From positions 558,001 through 622,000 of the forward strand of contig LT629302.1 of NCBI GenBank assembly GCA_900104375.1: a stretch of 64,000 nt of DNA, in the 5' to 3' direction. Made by a program: the position numbers and the translations under genes. The notes under the pieces are model-generated. The model was not told where the DNA came from. It was given only the letters and a program-made list of their open reading frames with translations, and made no database searches. This stretch comes from Flavobacteriaceae bacterium MAR_2010_188 (lineage in GTDB: Bacteria; Bacteroidota; Bacteroidia; Flavobacteriales; Flavobacteriaceae). Each line of letters opens with the position of its first letter. Position 1 is the stretch's first letter. Shown here in pieces: positions 15,683 to 25,900 of this stretch.

Positions 15683-18205
15683 TTAGTCTTCTATTTGTTT
15701 TTGGGAAGATATTTCATTTTTTCCTAAAGAGAGCATATTGGCAAATAATCTATATGCTCCTGAAACCCCGGCAGGAAATTCTCTAAAGAAACTCAGTCCG
15801 GTATAGATATAATGACCTTTTCCATAATTCGCGATTAAGAGACTCCCATCTTTTGGCGATTCATCCTTATCGTTCATAGATAAGATTGGAGTAAATTCGG
15901 CGCCCCATTTATCCGGAAAATAAAGACCGCGTTCTTGGGTCCAGCCTTCGAAATCCTTTTGGGTAATTTTGTTGGGATAGTTTAAAACTTCATGATTTGG
16001 TGCCAAAATCCTAACTTCTGAATTTTCGTCGGTAACACGATCTCTCGACAGTTCGAGCTCATAGGGTGCCAATTGGTCTACATTGGTGTCTCGACTTGTA
16101 TTATATTGTACAATCATATTCCCCCCATTTTTTACATACTCGAACAGAATATTTTGCTTGTATCTTAACGTCTCTAGAACATTGTATGCCCTTACGCCCA
16201 TAACCACTGCATCAAATCTTTCTAAGTTACTTTGGGTGATTTCTTCTGGTTTTAAGATGGATACATTGTAACCAATATTCCTCAAGTTCTCTGGTAATAC
16301 GTCACCAGCGCCTTCAACGTAAGCGATATTATCTCCTCTTTTGGAGATAGCCATTTTCACCAATTTGGTTTCTGACGGAAGTAATACAGTTTGAAATGGA
16401 ATATGGTCGTAGTCAATGCTCACTAATTGTTTTTCAAAAGTTCTGTTGCCAACGTGAACGATAGGCGATAAGACCGATTCATCCTGACCTTGTGGCGGAA
16501 TCACCGTAAAGGTGAGAATCTGTTCTTCCCCTTTGTGCTCGATGGCAAATTTCTGCTGAGCAGGGAAGATTTTCCAATTAGCGGGCTGCTTCAATTCAAC
16601 ATACCCCTCAAGATTATCTTTTCCAGATTTTATCGCTATCTGAATCTCTTTTTGATCGTTATCATTAAAAATTATTACTTCTTGAAGAAACCTTGAAGAC
16701 GCCATCGGTATTACTTCAAAAGGTTTGTAAACTTCTCCTTTTACAGGATCATTGGTTTTATATAAAATATTTCTTTGAAGCGTAATAGGTTCATCTTCAA
16801 TTTTTAGATTGAAATCTACCGTGAAGGTTCTAGGTGTTTCAGGTTTACCAATTAGTGATGCATCGCTAACCTTATACATTCCCAAGGTACCTTTGTCCGT
16901 CAGCCAATATGGTGTCGATGGTTTAACATTACTATCAATTCTAAGAGAATCTTTCATCTCTATAACAATATTGTTTTCTAGTTTGGAATTCTTTACCAAC
17001 AAGGGCTTGCCGGTTTCTGAGATTGAAACTAATTCGATATCCAAATCACTTCTATTAATGGCTTCTAAATCTAATTTTATCAATTCGTCGTTAGTCGCTT
17101 GCTGAGTTCTTGAAACAGCTTCAAGATAAATTCCCGAGCTCTGTGTAATGATTTCCTTGATTTCTTTCAGCTTAACTTCTTTCCAATGCTCGTTTTCCAA
17201 TTTATTGATCAGCGCATAAGCCTTCATCAATTTTGGCACTGAAGCTGAAGGTTTGGTAAAATCAAATTCAGCTTGTACTTCACCTAGAATTTTACCAATT
17301 GGCTCGCCACCTTTTACGCGGTTCCAGCTAGTGTCAATCCCATCAAAAAGATTGTTTTTATCAGACGGTAAATCACCTTTAAGAATTTCTATATATTCCA
17401 ATTCTTCTCCACGGCTTCCTGTACTTCCAAAACCTTGGGATTTGTGATTTGTTCTACTTAGTGCTGCTATTTCTGGATTGCTGAGACCAGTGGTAGGGAA
17501 GAAAACGCCCGTATCAAAAGCTAAAAGTTTGGATTTGTCAGCTTTTTCAAAAGCATCTTGGCTACCGTAAAACCACCATGAGGTATTAAAGAATAGACGT
17601 TTTGGCTGCCAAACGTCTGCGCGTTTGAGTTGATTAGGAAAGCTTGATGGATTATTTGCCAAGTCGAATGCTTCCATGCTCAATATGGCAGAACTGGTGT
17701 GATGTCCGTGAGTTTCACCAGCAGTTCGGTGGTCAAAGCGGTTAATTATGATGTCTGGTTGAAATTGACGAATCGCCAAAACTACATCGCTTAAAACTTC
17801 CTCCTTATTCCAAATTTGAAGTGTTTCATCAGGACTTTTTGAAAACCCAAAGTCATTGGCCCTAGTAAATATTTGTTCTCCTCCATCAGTTCTTCTTGCC
17901 GCTAAAAGTTCTTGGGTCCTTATGACTCCTAAGAGCTCCCTTATTTCTGGTCCTATTAAATTTTGCCCTCCATCACCCCTGGTCATAGAAAGATATGCGG
18001 TTCTGGCCTTTACCTCGTTAGACATATAAGAAATAAGTCTAGTATTTTCGTCATCAGGATGCGCACCTACGTATAAAACAGAACCAAGAAAATTCAGTTT
18101 CTTAATAGATTCAAAAATTTCTGAAGAAGATTGCTTTTTTGGTTGTTGAGCAAAGGTGATGAAAGTTACTAGTATGAAAAGAAAACTAGAGTAAACGATT
18201 TTCAT
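15683..18205 (-). CDS. secreted PIG-L (LmbE-like) family deacetylase, large multidomain
   Basis: The 840-residue protein starts at the ATG at 18205; an ATG three codons earlier would leave almost no leader after the promoter. A signal peptide (MKIVYSSFLFILVTFITFAQ) is followed by the PIG-L domain with the zinc motif GAHPDDEN (47-54), GDGGQNLIGPE, INRFDH and HGHHTSS. The C-terminal about 550 residues form beta-rich and GATase-like parts (AVVMGVRAYNVLE, NGGNMIVQYNT). PIG-L enzymes remove N-acetyl groups from GlcNAc-type substrates with zinc. With the downstream symporter and oxidoreductase it suggests periplasmic processing and uptake of an amino-sugar conjugate. Confidence 0.9.
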   Translation of the reverse strand: MKIVYSSFLFILVTFITFAQQPKKQSSSEIFESIKKLNFLGSVLYVGAHPDDENTRLISYMSNEVKARTAYLSMTRGDGGQNLIGPEIRELLGVIRTQELLAARRTDGGEQIFTRANDFGFSKSPDETLQIWNKEEVLSDVVLAIRQFQPDIIINRFDHRTAGETHGHHTSSAILSMEAFDLANNPSSFPNQLKRADVWQPKRLFFNTSWWFYGSQDAFEKADKSKLLAFDTGVFFPTTGLSNPEIAALSRTNHKSQGFGSTGSRGEELEYIEILKGDLPSDKNNLFDGIDTSWNRVKGGEPIGKILGEVQAEFDFTKPSASVPKLMKAYALINKLENEHWKEVKLKEIKEIITQSSGIYLEAVSRTQQATNDELIKLDLEAINRSDLDIELVSISETGKPLLVKNSKLENNIVIEMKDSLRIDSNVKPSTPYWLTDKGTLGMYKVSDASLIGKPETPRTFTVDFNLKIEDEPITLQRNILYKTNDPVKGEVYKPFEVIPMASSRFLQEVIIFNDNDQKEIQIAIKSGKDNLEGYVELKQPANWKIFPAQQKFAIEHKGEEQILTFTVIPPQGQDESVLSPIVHVGNRTFEKQLVSIDYDHIPFQTVLLPSETKLVKMAISKRGDNIAYVEGAGDVLPENLRNIGYNVSILKPEEITQSNLERFDAVVMGVRAYNVLETLRYKQNILFEYVKNGGNMIVQYNTSRDTNVDQLAPYELELSRDRVTDENSEVRILAPNHEVLNYPNKITQKDFEGWTQERGLYFPDKWGAEFTPILSMNDKDESPKDGSLLIANYGKGHYIYTGLSFFREFPAGVSGAYRLFANMLSLGKNEISSQKQIED

Positions 18206-18224
18206 AGAAGGCATAGTTGAGACT

Positions 18225-18232
18225 CAAATATA
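18225..18232 (-). promoter_or_regulatory. -7 promoter box of the PIG-L-symporter operon
   Basis: Minus-strand TATATTTG fits TAnnTTTG exactly, giving a predicted start near 18218, 13 nt before the ATG at 18205. No clear TTTG at -33. Confidence 0.55.
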
Positions 18233-18502
18233 ACAAAGTGTATATGCCTTGGTCGATTTTTTAATTTTTCTTTAACTTATATATCCGATTTCTCACTTAG
18301 CCTATCTAAATAATCTCTAAATAACGTTAGGTGTATAACAAGTGAAAAATGGAAAAGTTTATTGCCCTAAGGGAATTTTTGAAATCACAATTTTATGTTT
18401 TTGTAATCAACCTCAATCTAATTATCAGCAAAAAAGTATTATCTTACTTTTACCATTAATAGTTAACCAATAATCCGTTGTTGCTAAGTGTAAATTAACT
18501 TT

Positions 18503-19276
18503 ATGGAAAATAAAATTAAAAAGATTTTAATTCCTATTTCATTTTCCGAAGGATCGGCGAATTCGCTACGTCAATCATTTTCACTTTTTGAAAATACAGA
18601 GTTAATACTACTACACTGCTACCCACCTTACGCATATAATAGAGAGTATGACTTCGGTCAAATAAGTTATGACAAGGGTATCGAAGGCATGTTAGTGGAA
18701 TTTTACAGAAAACATAGAGCAAAAAAAATAGCCCAAAATATCAAATTAATAGCGCGCGAGGGAAGCGTCTCAGAAACGATTGCCGAGATTAGTGGAGATT
18801 ATGACCTGGTTGTTATGAGTAAAAGAAAATTACAGGAGACGGGAGGATATTGGTTTAGTGATCGCGTAATCTTCATAGCTTTTTACAGCCACTGCCCAGT
18901 ATTGCTACTACCACTAAAGGAAAAAAAATTCAACTTTAAAGATTGTCAGAATATATGGCATTTAAAACGAAAAGAAATCGAGACTGAAATTTTGGAAAGA
19001 AAGCTGCCCAATATTGAAATTGACCCGAAAAGATTAGAGGTAAAAACTATGGATCAAACTTCCATTACATCCTCGTTTTGGCAAGCATTGCTATCGTTTT
19101 CTAAAACTAAAGATAAGGAATGGTCAAGGCAAATTTTAGAAACCAAGGACCTCGAAACAATTGATTTAATTGTTTTGGTGAGCCATCAAAAGGATTCTTT
19201 CCAAAATTTTATGAAGGCTGAAATTATCCAGATGATAAATCAATATAATATTCCTTTATTAGTAATCCAAGCCTAG
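18503..19276 (+). CDS. universal stress protein family protein (degenerate)
   Basis: The 257-residue protein has two tandem USP-like halves. The first begins KKILIPISFSEGSANSLRQSF and ends YSHCPVLLLPL; the second ends QYNIPLLVIQA. The nucleotide-binding pattern G-2x-G-9x-G(S/T) is not present after VVMSKRK, so ATP binding is doubtful. It is monocistronic, with no recognisable promoter in the 288-nt upstream gap. The role is presumably a cytosolic stress response. Confidence 0.8.
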   Translation: MENKIKKILIPISFSEGSANSLRQSFSLFENTELILLHCYPPYAYNREYDFGQISYDKGIEGMLVEFYRKHRAKKIAQNIKLIAREGSVSETIAEISGDYDLVVMSKRKLQETGGYWFSDRVIFIAFYSHCPVLLLPLKEKKFNFKDCQNIWHLKRKEIETEILERKLPNIEIDPKRLEVKTMDQTSITSSFWQALLSFSKTKDKEWSRQILETKDLETIDLIVLVSHQKDSFQNFMKAEIIQMINQYNIPLLVIQA

Positions 19277-19326
19277 TATATTTCTTTTCAAAATATGGAA
19301 ATTTAGAACCTAAGGAAAATTAGATA

Positions 19327-19869
19327 TTAAATCAAATCCTCATGGTCTTCCATATAATCTTCAATCGCATCTTTTTCAATCAACGTCACTGCCTTTTGAA
19401 GCATTAGATTATTTGGGTAGGTAACGAGGTTGCCATTTGCAATTCTTAAGTGAAGGTGAAAGCCTCGAATATCTTCTATAATCGCCTCAATCGGAAAATC
19501 ATGATCATGAATCATGATTTTATCCCCAACCTTATATGGAAAGGAAAAGAACATAATAACGCCTGAAGTGATATTGCTAAGAATAGACCATATTGCGAAC
19601 AGGCCGATACCGACTACCGCAAATATTGAAGAAAAGATAAGTCCGAGTCTGCTAAAATCCGCCCCAAATATGAAGGCTGTAATGACTCCAGCAATAAGAA
19701 CAATTAGAAATGTAGTGTATCTACAAATTAAGGTAATCCGAGCTTCGTTAATACCGCTGCGCCTTCCTAATTTCCTAATCACGGTGAACGCGCTGAAACG
19801 GATTATAAATAAAATAACAATTGTGATTCCGAGATATATAAATTCGGTTTGCAAGTGTTGTAGATTCAT
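19327..19869 (-). CDS. small MscS-family mechanosensitive channel protein
   Basis: The ATG at 19869 gives 180 residues; an open frame continues to a GTG at 19893. Three hydrophobic segments lead into the MscS pore helix and beta domain (GIGLFAIWSILSNITSGVIMFFSFPYKVGDKIMIHD), then EDIRGFHLHLRIANGNLVTYPNNLM. The C-terminal alpha/beta domain of full MscS is almost absent, making it a short family member. It is last in the DUF2520-KdsC-UbiA-Maf run but separated by 69 nt. Confidence 0.85.
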   Translation of the reverse strand: MNLQHLQTEFIYLGITIVILFIIRFSAFTVIRKLGRRSGINEARITLICRYTTFLIVLIAGVITAFIFGADFSRLGLIFSSIFAVVGIGLFAIWSILSNITSGVIMFFSFPYKVGDKIMIHDHDFPIEAIIEDIRGFHLHLRIANGNLVTYPNNLMLQKAVTLIEKDAIEDYMEDHEDLI

Positions 19870-19938
19870 TCTATTCAAATTTGAGATTGACACTGCAAAT
19901 ATAACCTACCTAAGTTTATTTAAGCCGAAATTTGACTA

Positions 19939-20532
19939 CTAATCCTGTTCAAGAATCTCTTGTAAAGTTGAATAAAATAGTTCTGTGGGCAGACCCACAA
20001 CATTCTCATAAGAACCCTCGATTTTGCTTATCCCAATCATACCGATCCATTCTTGTATTCCGTAAGCACCGGCTTTATCAAAAGGTTTAAATTGATCAAC
20101 GTAATATTCTATTTCATAATTGGTTAAAACTTCAAAATAGACCTTGGTTACAGAATTTTTTATCACTTGAAATTTAGGATTTGTAAAGCAGATGGACGAT
20201 ATCACTTCATGAGTTTTTCCGCTCAATGATGTCAACATCTCTATCGCCTGATTCTGCTCTTTTGGTTTCCCTAACATCTTATTCTGATGCCATACAATGG
20301 TATCGCAAGTTAATAGTAGGTCGTTGGCTTTTAATTCTTGAAGAAAAGGTTCGGCTTTAAGTTTTACGAGATAATCAGTTATTTCTGAATGTTTCAAGTC
20401 GGGTGGAAATAATTCGTCGACTTCCTTTACGATTTTTGTAAAGGGAATATTCATCTCTTCCAAGAAAAGTTGACGACGCGGAGAGCTGGAGCCGAGAATC
20501 AATCGGTGGTTTTTTAATAAATCCCTAAGCAC
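19939..20532 (-). CDS. maf: Maf-type nucleoside triphosphate pyrophosphatase
   Basis: The 197-residue protein starts at GTG, one nt after the UbiA stop, indicating coupling. Maf motifs: LILGSSSPRRQLF (11-23), E37-V-D-E, CDTIVW with D77, GKPK, SGKTHEV, and DKAGAYGIQEWIG followed by GSYENVVGLP. These fit the dTTP/UTP pyrophosphatase (YhdE-like) branch. It hydrolyses non-canonical or modified nucleotides, yielding the monophosphate plus pyrophosphate. Confidence 0.93.
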   Translation of the reverse strand: MLRDLLKNHRLILGSSSPRRQLFLEEMNIPFTKIVKEVDELFPPDLKHSEITDYLVKLKAEPFLQELKANDLLLTCDTIVWHQNKMLGKPKEQNQAIEMLTSLSGKTHEVISSICFTNPKFQVIKNSVTKVYFEVLTNYEIEYYVDQFKPFDKAGAYGIQEWIGMIGISKIEGSYENVVGLPTELFYSTLQEILEQD

Positions 20533-20533
20533 A

Positions 20534-21448
20534 CTAAAGAAGAATATATTTGAAAATCAATAAGGAAAAGATCCCTGTTACCATTATCAATTTCAACATA
20601 ATACTAATGTGTGAATATTGCTTTTTTCTTTTTGCGTTGAATGACTTAATAGCCGTATAAATTAAGGGAGCAAGGATAAGAATTAGAAAATAGAAAACTG
20701 CAATCTGCTGCTTGTACAAGTAAGTTAAGATGTAATAAGTTACCGCCGCGATGGGTAATAAAATCAGTACAAATAATATTTTGGTGCCTTTTGCCTTGCC
20801 GGCATACACAGCTAACGTATTTAGTTCTGAAGCCTTATCGCCTTCATAGTCCTGTAAATCCTTAGCAACCTCTCTTGCCAGAGTAAGCAAAAAAGCAAAG
20901 AAGGCATAATCGAGCATTATTCTAAAGAAAGTCTGTTGTGTTTGGAAGTTGCTTTCTGTAATAGCAGGGAACAATTCGAATAAACCAACAATTAATATCG
21001 TAAAGGCGACAAGGCCAGCAACCAACAGATTACCTACAATTAGCATCTGTTTTAGATAGGTAGCGTACAAATAAAGTAAAATAGAAACTATCACAAAGAT
21101 GGCAAAGAATCCGCTTTTCCCAACTAGGTGCGATAAGTAAAAGCCAAGGACTACGCCGACAATATTGAATATTATAAAGAGCGTATAGGCGGTTTTTTCG
21201 CTGATGGTGTTACCGACAATTACGTCATCGGGCGCATTTATAGTATCTGTGTCCACGTCATTGATGTCATTAATGATATATCCAGCTGAGGCGATGCAGA
21301 GCGTGGCCAAAACTAAAAGCGCGAATCCAAACCAATTAAGAGTAATGCCTACATTAAAAGGTTGTAGCAGGGCATATTTCAACATAATTTGAATAGCGAT
21401 AATCATCAAAAGATTTTTCCAACGAATGAGGGAGAGGATAGGCAGCAT
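20534..21448 (-). CDS. UbiA-family prenyltransferase (geranylgeranylglycerol-phosphate geranylgeranyltransferase-like)
   Basis: The 304-residue membrane protein has about eight to nine helices and the two Asp-rich motifs of UbiA enzymes: NDINDVDTD (60-68) and DLQDYEGDKASE. The annotation as digeranylgeranylglyceryl phosphate synthase-like is usual for Bacteroidota proteins in this gene order; the true acceptor may instead be a quinone or heptaprenyl lipid. It is embedded between KdsC and Maf in a short-gap operon. Confidence 0.85.
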   Translation of the reverse strand: MLPILSLIRWKNLLMIIAIQIMLKYALLQPFNVGITLNWFGFALLVLATLCIASAGYIINDINDVDTDTINAPDDVIVGNTISEKTAYTLFIIFNIVGVVLGFYLSHLVGKSGFFAIFVIVSILLYLYATYLKQMLIVGNLLVAGLVAFTILIVGLFELFPAITESNFQTQQTFFRIMLDYAFFAFLLTLAREVAKDLQDYEGDKASELNTLAVYAGKAKGTKILFVLILLPIAAVTYYILTYLYKQQIAVFYFLILILAPLIYTAIKSFNAKRKKQYSHISIMLKLIMVTGIFSLLIFKYILL

Positions 21449-21499
21449 TTAAATATTCAGATTTGTTAATAGTTAGTTAAAGTCTAAATATATTGAATC

Positions 21500-22030
21500 T
21501 CAATCGTATTTGGCACTGAAATTACCATCCCATTTGCCGTGGACCTTTAAAACCTGTTCTATTACATCCCTAACGGCTCCTTTTCCACCTAATCGATGGG
21601 ATATATATTTTGAAATGCTCTTGATTTCTGGAACGGCATCTTGCGGGCAGCACGGCAAACCAACTATTTTCATAATAGGAAAGTCGGGAATGTCGTCTCC
21701 CATATAAAGTACATTCTCGGGATTAATCTCATAAAGTTCAGTGTACTCTTCAAACTGCTCAATTTTGTTGTGGGCACCCAGGTAAATATCTGTCACTCCG
21801 AGCCCACGCAGCCTAATGCGCACGCCTTCATTGGCTCCTCCGGAAATCACACAGACCTTATAGCCGTTCAACAATGCTGTTTTGATGGCATACCCATCTT
21901 TGATATTCATAGTCCTAATTAACTGACCATCTGTAGCAATACTTACAGTACCGTCAGTTAGTACGCCGTCAACGTCGAAAATAAATGTGCTGATGTTATT
22001 CAATGATATTTTATAGCTTTTATCTTCCAT
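21500..22030 (-). CDS. kdsC: KdsC-type HAD phosphatase (3-deoxy-D-manno-octulosonate 8-phosphate phosphatase)
   Basis: The 176-residue HAD hydrolase has motif I FDVDGVLTDG (18-27), SGG for motif II, and GDDIPDFPIM for motif III/IV. It has no cap domain, like KdsC tetramers. It dephosphorylates Kdo-8-phosphate in LPS core synthesis. Its start overlaps the DUF2520 gene by 11 nt. Confidence 0.88.
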   Translation of the reverse strand: MEDKSYKISLNNISTFIFDVDGVLTDGTVSIATDGQLIRTMNIKDGYAIKTALLNGYKVCVISGGANEGVRIRLRGLGVTDIYLGAHNKIEQFEEYTELYEINPENVLYMGDDIPDFPIMKIVGLPCCPQDAVPEIKSISKYISHRLGGKGAVRDVIEQVLKVHGKWDGNFSAKYD

Positions 22031-22778
22031 GGGTTTTCTTTATAGACTTGGTCAATAGTTGGTAAATCTGTTTATGCTCTTTATTTTCTAGTAGCTTTAG
22101 ATGCTTGGTGATTGTTTTTTTGTCATTCCGGAGCGCCGGACCGGTTTGCGCTTGATAAGGAGACATGTCGTTTAATTTTGATGCCGTCTCCATAATCAAG
22201 GGCTTTAATATTTCGAACTCAATGTATTTCTCTTCACAGATTTCATGACCGATGCGGTACAGCTGATTAACAAAATTGTTAACGAATACCGCAGAAAGAT
22301 GTAAGGTTTGTCGCTGCTCAGTAGAAATTTTATAATACTTGCATCCTAAATGTTGCGCTAATTTTTTTAGAAGCTGATAATCATTTTTATCAATCGCTTC
22401 AATACAAAGAGGAATTTCTTCAAAATTAATTTCACTTTCCTTAGAAAAAGTTTGGAGAGGATAAAATACCCCGCGTCTATTTTTTTTGTCTAAATCGTGA
22501 ACATTTACGGTCCCTGAGGTATGAACAACAAATCGATTTTTAAAAGGAAGTTTTCTAGATATCTTGGCAATGGCGTCGTCGCTGATGCATAAGATGTATA
22601 GGTCGGCTTCTTGGAGTTTATTTAAATCGTCTATTATTTCTACTTTACTTTTCCATGGATTAATAACAGAAATATCTCTATTATACCATTGTTTAACAGA
22701 TACTTCTAAGCTTCTATTTAAAGCTTTAAATAAATGTTTTGCAACCTTGCCGGCGCCTATAAGAACTACGGATATCAT
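22020..22778 (-). CDS. Rossmann-like and DUF2520 domain protein
   Basis: The 252-residue protein has an N-terminal NADP-binding-like domain (SVVLIGAGKVAKHLFKAL, 3-20) and an all-helical C-terminal DUF2520 domain (TLHLSAVFVNNFVNQLYRIG, then TGPALRNDKKTITKHL). It resembles pyrroline-5-carboxylate/6-phosphogluconate dehydrogenase folds, but its reaction is unknown. It is the first gene of the DUF2520-kdsC-ubiA-maf operon and is divergent from ccsBA. Confidence 0.9.
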   Translation of the reverse strand: MISVVLIGAGKVAKHLFKALNRSLEVSVKQWYNRDISVINPWKSKVEIIDDLNKLQEADLYILCISDDAIAKISRKLPFKNRFVVHTSGTVNVHDLDKKNRRGVFYPLQTFSKESEINFEEIPLCIEAIDKNDYQLLKKLAQHLGCKYYKISTEQRQTLHLSAVFVNNFVNQLYRIGHEICEEKYIEFEILKPLIMETASKLNDMSPYQAQTGPALRNDKKTITKHLKLLENKEHKQIYQLLTKSIKKTHGR

Positions 22779-22945
22779 CTGGCTAAATTAAATAAGCGCA
22801 GCATTTTTTAAAAGTCATCCTCATAAAGTTATATAAATCTTCTTAACTAACATCTTTGGTAAGTTGCCAAAATTTGGTTTCAGATGATATGTATTTTTTA
22901 ATGAAATTAACAGAATTAATACAAAGCTAACTCCTCTAAATAGCA

Positions 22946-22953
22946 TAAATTTG
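22946..22953 (+). promoter_or_regulatory. -7 promoter box of the cytochrome c assembly gene
   Basis: TAAATTTG followed by C matches TAnnTTTG exactly; predicted start near 22960, 27 nt before the ATG. The -33 element is weak. Confidence 0.55.
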
Positions 22954-22986
22954 CAGTCGCTTAATTAGAGTTTCAATATCGCGTTT

Positions 22987-25900
22987 ATGACTTTTCAAAA
23001 GAAAGTTTCCAATATTCTTTTTTCTACCAGACTTACCGCTACTTTATTCATTGTTTTTGCCGTGTCTATGGCCGTGGGTACTCTCTTAGATAGGAATATG
23101 GATACATCCCCAACTCCTTACACCAGAACGATTATCTATAATGCATGGTGGTTTGAAGCCATTATGGCATTCTTCGTTATTAATTTTGCTGGCAATATTT
23201 ATCGCTATCAACTTTATAAGAAGAAAATGTGGGCAACGCTGATTCTTCACCTATCCTTTGTTTTTATTTTACTAGGCGCTTTTGTAACGCGCTATTTTGG
23301 GTTTGAAGGGCTGTTGCTGGTTAGGGAAGGTGCCACCGAAAATATGATGCTCTCTCGCGAAAACTTCGTAACTGCCTATATTGATGGGGATTATATGGTT
23401 AATGGCGAGATGCAGAGGAGAGTGGTTCAAGAAAAAGTTGATTTTTCGGACCGATTGGATAATGATTTTAAGATAACTACAGAATACGATAATAAACCGG
23501 TTACCATTGAGCTTCAAAAATTTATGGCTGGGGCCGAAGAAGATATTGTTCCTGACGATAATGGAGAAAGTTATTTAAAGATAGTTGAAGCGTCTGAAGG
23601 TCGCTCCCATAACCATTACCTAAAAGATGGTGAAGTTGAAAGCATTCACAACATTCTTATTTCTCTTAACAAGGAAGTGGAGGGCGCAATAAATATTTCT
23701 GAAACTCCCGAAGGTTTGATGATTAATTCTCCCTACGAAGGAGATTATATGACCATGGCAACCATGGCAGAAGGAAAATTGGTAAAGGATTCTCTTCAAC
23801 CTTTAAGATTGCGTTCAAGATACGTAATCGGGAATATGCAAATGGTTTTCCCAAAACCGGTGGTTAAAGGGAATTTTGATATCGTTAAAAAAGCCCAAAT
23901 CCTAACAGGAGATGAAGAAGGTCTCGTATTTAAGGTCGATGCCAATGGAGACTCTAAAATGGTAAATATTTTAGGGGGACAATACATTAGCAATCCGATG
24001 AAGAGTGTTGAGGTAGGAGGACTTACCGTTAGCTTGGGTTATGGCACCAAAGGAGTAGAATTGCCATTTAGTATTAAGTTGAATGATTTTATTGCAGAAA
24101 GATATCCTGGTACTGAGAACGGATATTCTTCCTATGAAAGTAAGGTAACGGTCATTGATCCTGAAGAAGGCGATTTCGATTATCGGATTTACATGAACAA
24201 TATTCTGGACCATAGAGGTTATAGATTTTTTCAATCTAGCTTTGACCCAGATGAGTTGGGGACTAGACTTTCTGTTAATCACGATGCACTTGGCTCTTGG
24301 ATTACCTATTCCGGATACTTTATGCTCTATTTTGGTCTGCTCGCGATTCTTTTCGACAAGAATACCCGCTTTGCCGATCTTAAACGAAGGTTGATCAAAA
24401 TCAAAAAGAACAAGTCGAAAATGCTAACGGCATTGTTGTTATTTCTGTCGCTTGCATCATTTTCTCAAAATGGTCAAGTTGGAGTAGAAGAAGAACATTC
24501 TCCGGTAGAGCGTCCTTCAAAAGAACAGTTAGATTCTATTATTGCCGAAAACATAACTCCGACCGAACATGCTGACCAGTTTGGAGAATTAGTCATTCAG
24601 GATTTAAGTGGAAGAATGATGCCGATGAATACCTATTCATCAGAAGTGCTTAGGAAACTGAGCAAGCAAGACCATTATGAGGACTTTGATGCAAATCAGG
24701 TTATGCTTTCCATGCAAGAATCTCCCTTATTTTGGTACAATATTCCGTTGATATATCTCAGTCCGAAAAAAGCAGATTCAATTAGGGCAATGATAGGGAT
24801 TGGTAAAGATCAGAAATATGCTGCGCTAACGGATTTTTTAAGGGTTGATGGTACTTATAAATTAGGGCCCTACTTGGATGAAGCTTATAAAGCGCAGGTC
24901 CCAAATGGTTTTCAAAAGGAATTTATGGAAGCCGACCAACGTGTCAATCTTCTATACAATACGCTAGGTGGAAGGACCATGAAAATCTTCCCGGTTATAG
25001 GAGACGAAAACAATAAATGGATCTCTCCTATAGAGTTTGAGGAAGGAGCATCAGAAAAAATCGATGATTCCCTATACGGCAAGTTTATTCAGAATAGCTT
25101 TAAATATTATCTGTCCGAACTTTATAAAGCCAAGCAAACAGGAGACTATACTACTGCTCAAAGCCTTTTAGAAGGCTTTAAGCGTAACCAGCAAAAGAAT
25201 GGTGCGGAAATAATGCTTTCCGAGGAAAAGATCAAGATGGAAATTCTCTATAACAAGTACGATATCTTCAAGAAATTGTTCAGCTGGTATTTGTATGCTG
25301 GCGTGCTTTTATTTATCGTGTTGATTGTCCAGATCTTTAAAGAACGAAGTAAGGGGATTAATATCGCCATCACCACATTCAAGGTTGCGATATTGCTACT
25401 TTTTATTCTGCACACCACTGGACTCATCATAAGATGGTATATTTCTGGACATGCACCTTGGAGTGACGCCTACGAGTCCATGATATACGTTGCATGGGCC
25501 ACGATGTTCTTTGGGTTAGCCTTTGGGCGTAGGAGTGATTTAACCATTGCTGCAACTGCCTTCGTAACCGCCATGATTTTAATGGTAGCACATTGGAACT
25601 GGATGGATCCCGCAATTGCAAATCTTCAACCGGTATTGGATAGTTATTGGTTAATGATTCACGTAGCAGTAATTGTTGCGAGTTATGGACCATTCACCTT
25701 AGGAATGATTTTAGGTTTAACCGCATTATTGTTGATGATTTTTACCACCAAGAACAACAAGTCTAAAATGGATCTTAACATCAAGGAATTGACTGTAATT
25801 AACGAAATGTCATTAACCGTCGGATTGGTAATGTTAACCATTGGTAACTTTTTAGGTGGTATGTGGGCCAATGAAAGTTGGGGCCGTTATTGGGGTTGGG

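Noticed and set aside
18349-18459. 36-codon plus-strand frame before the USP gene
   Set aside because: Composition is not convincing, no partner gene and no promoter; probably chance in AT-rich DNA.
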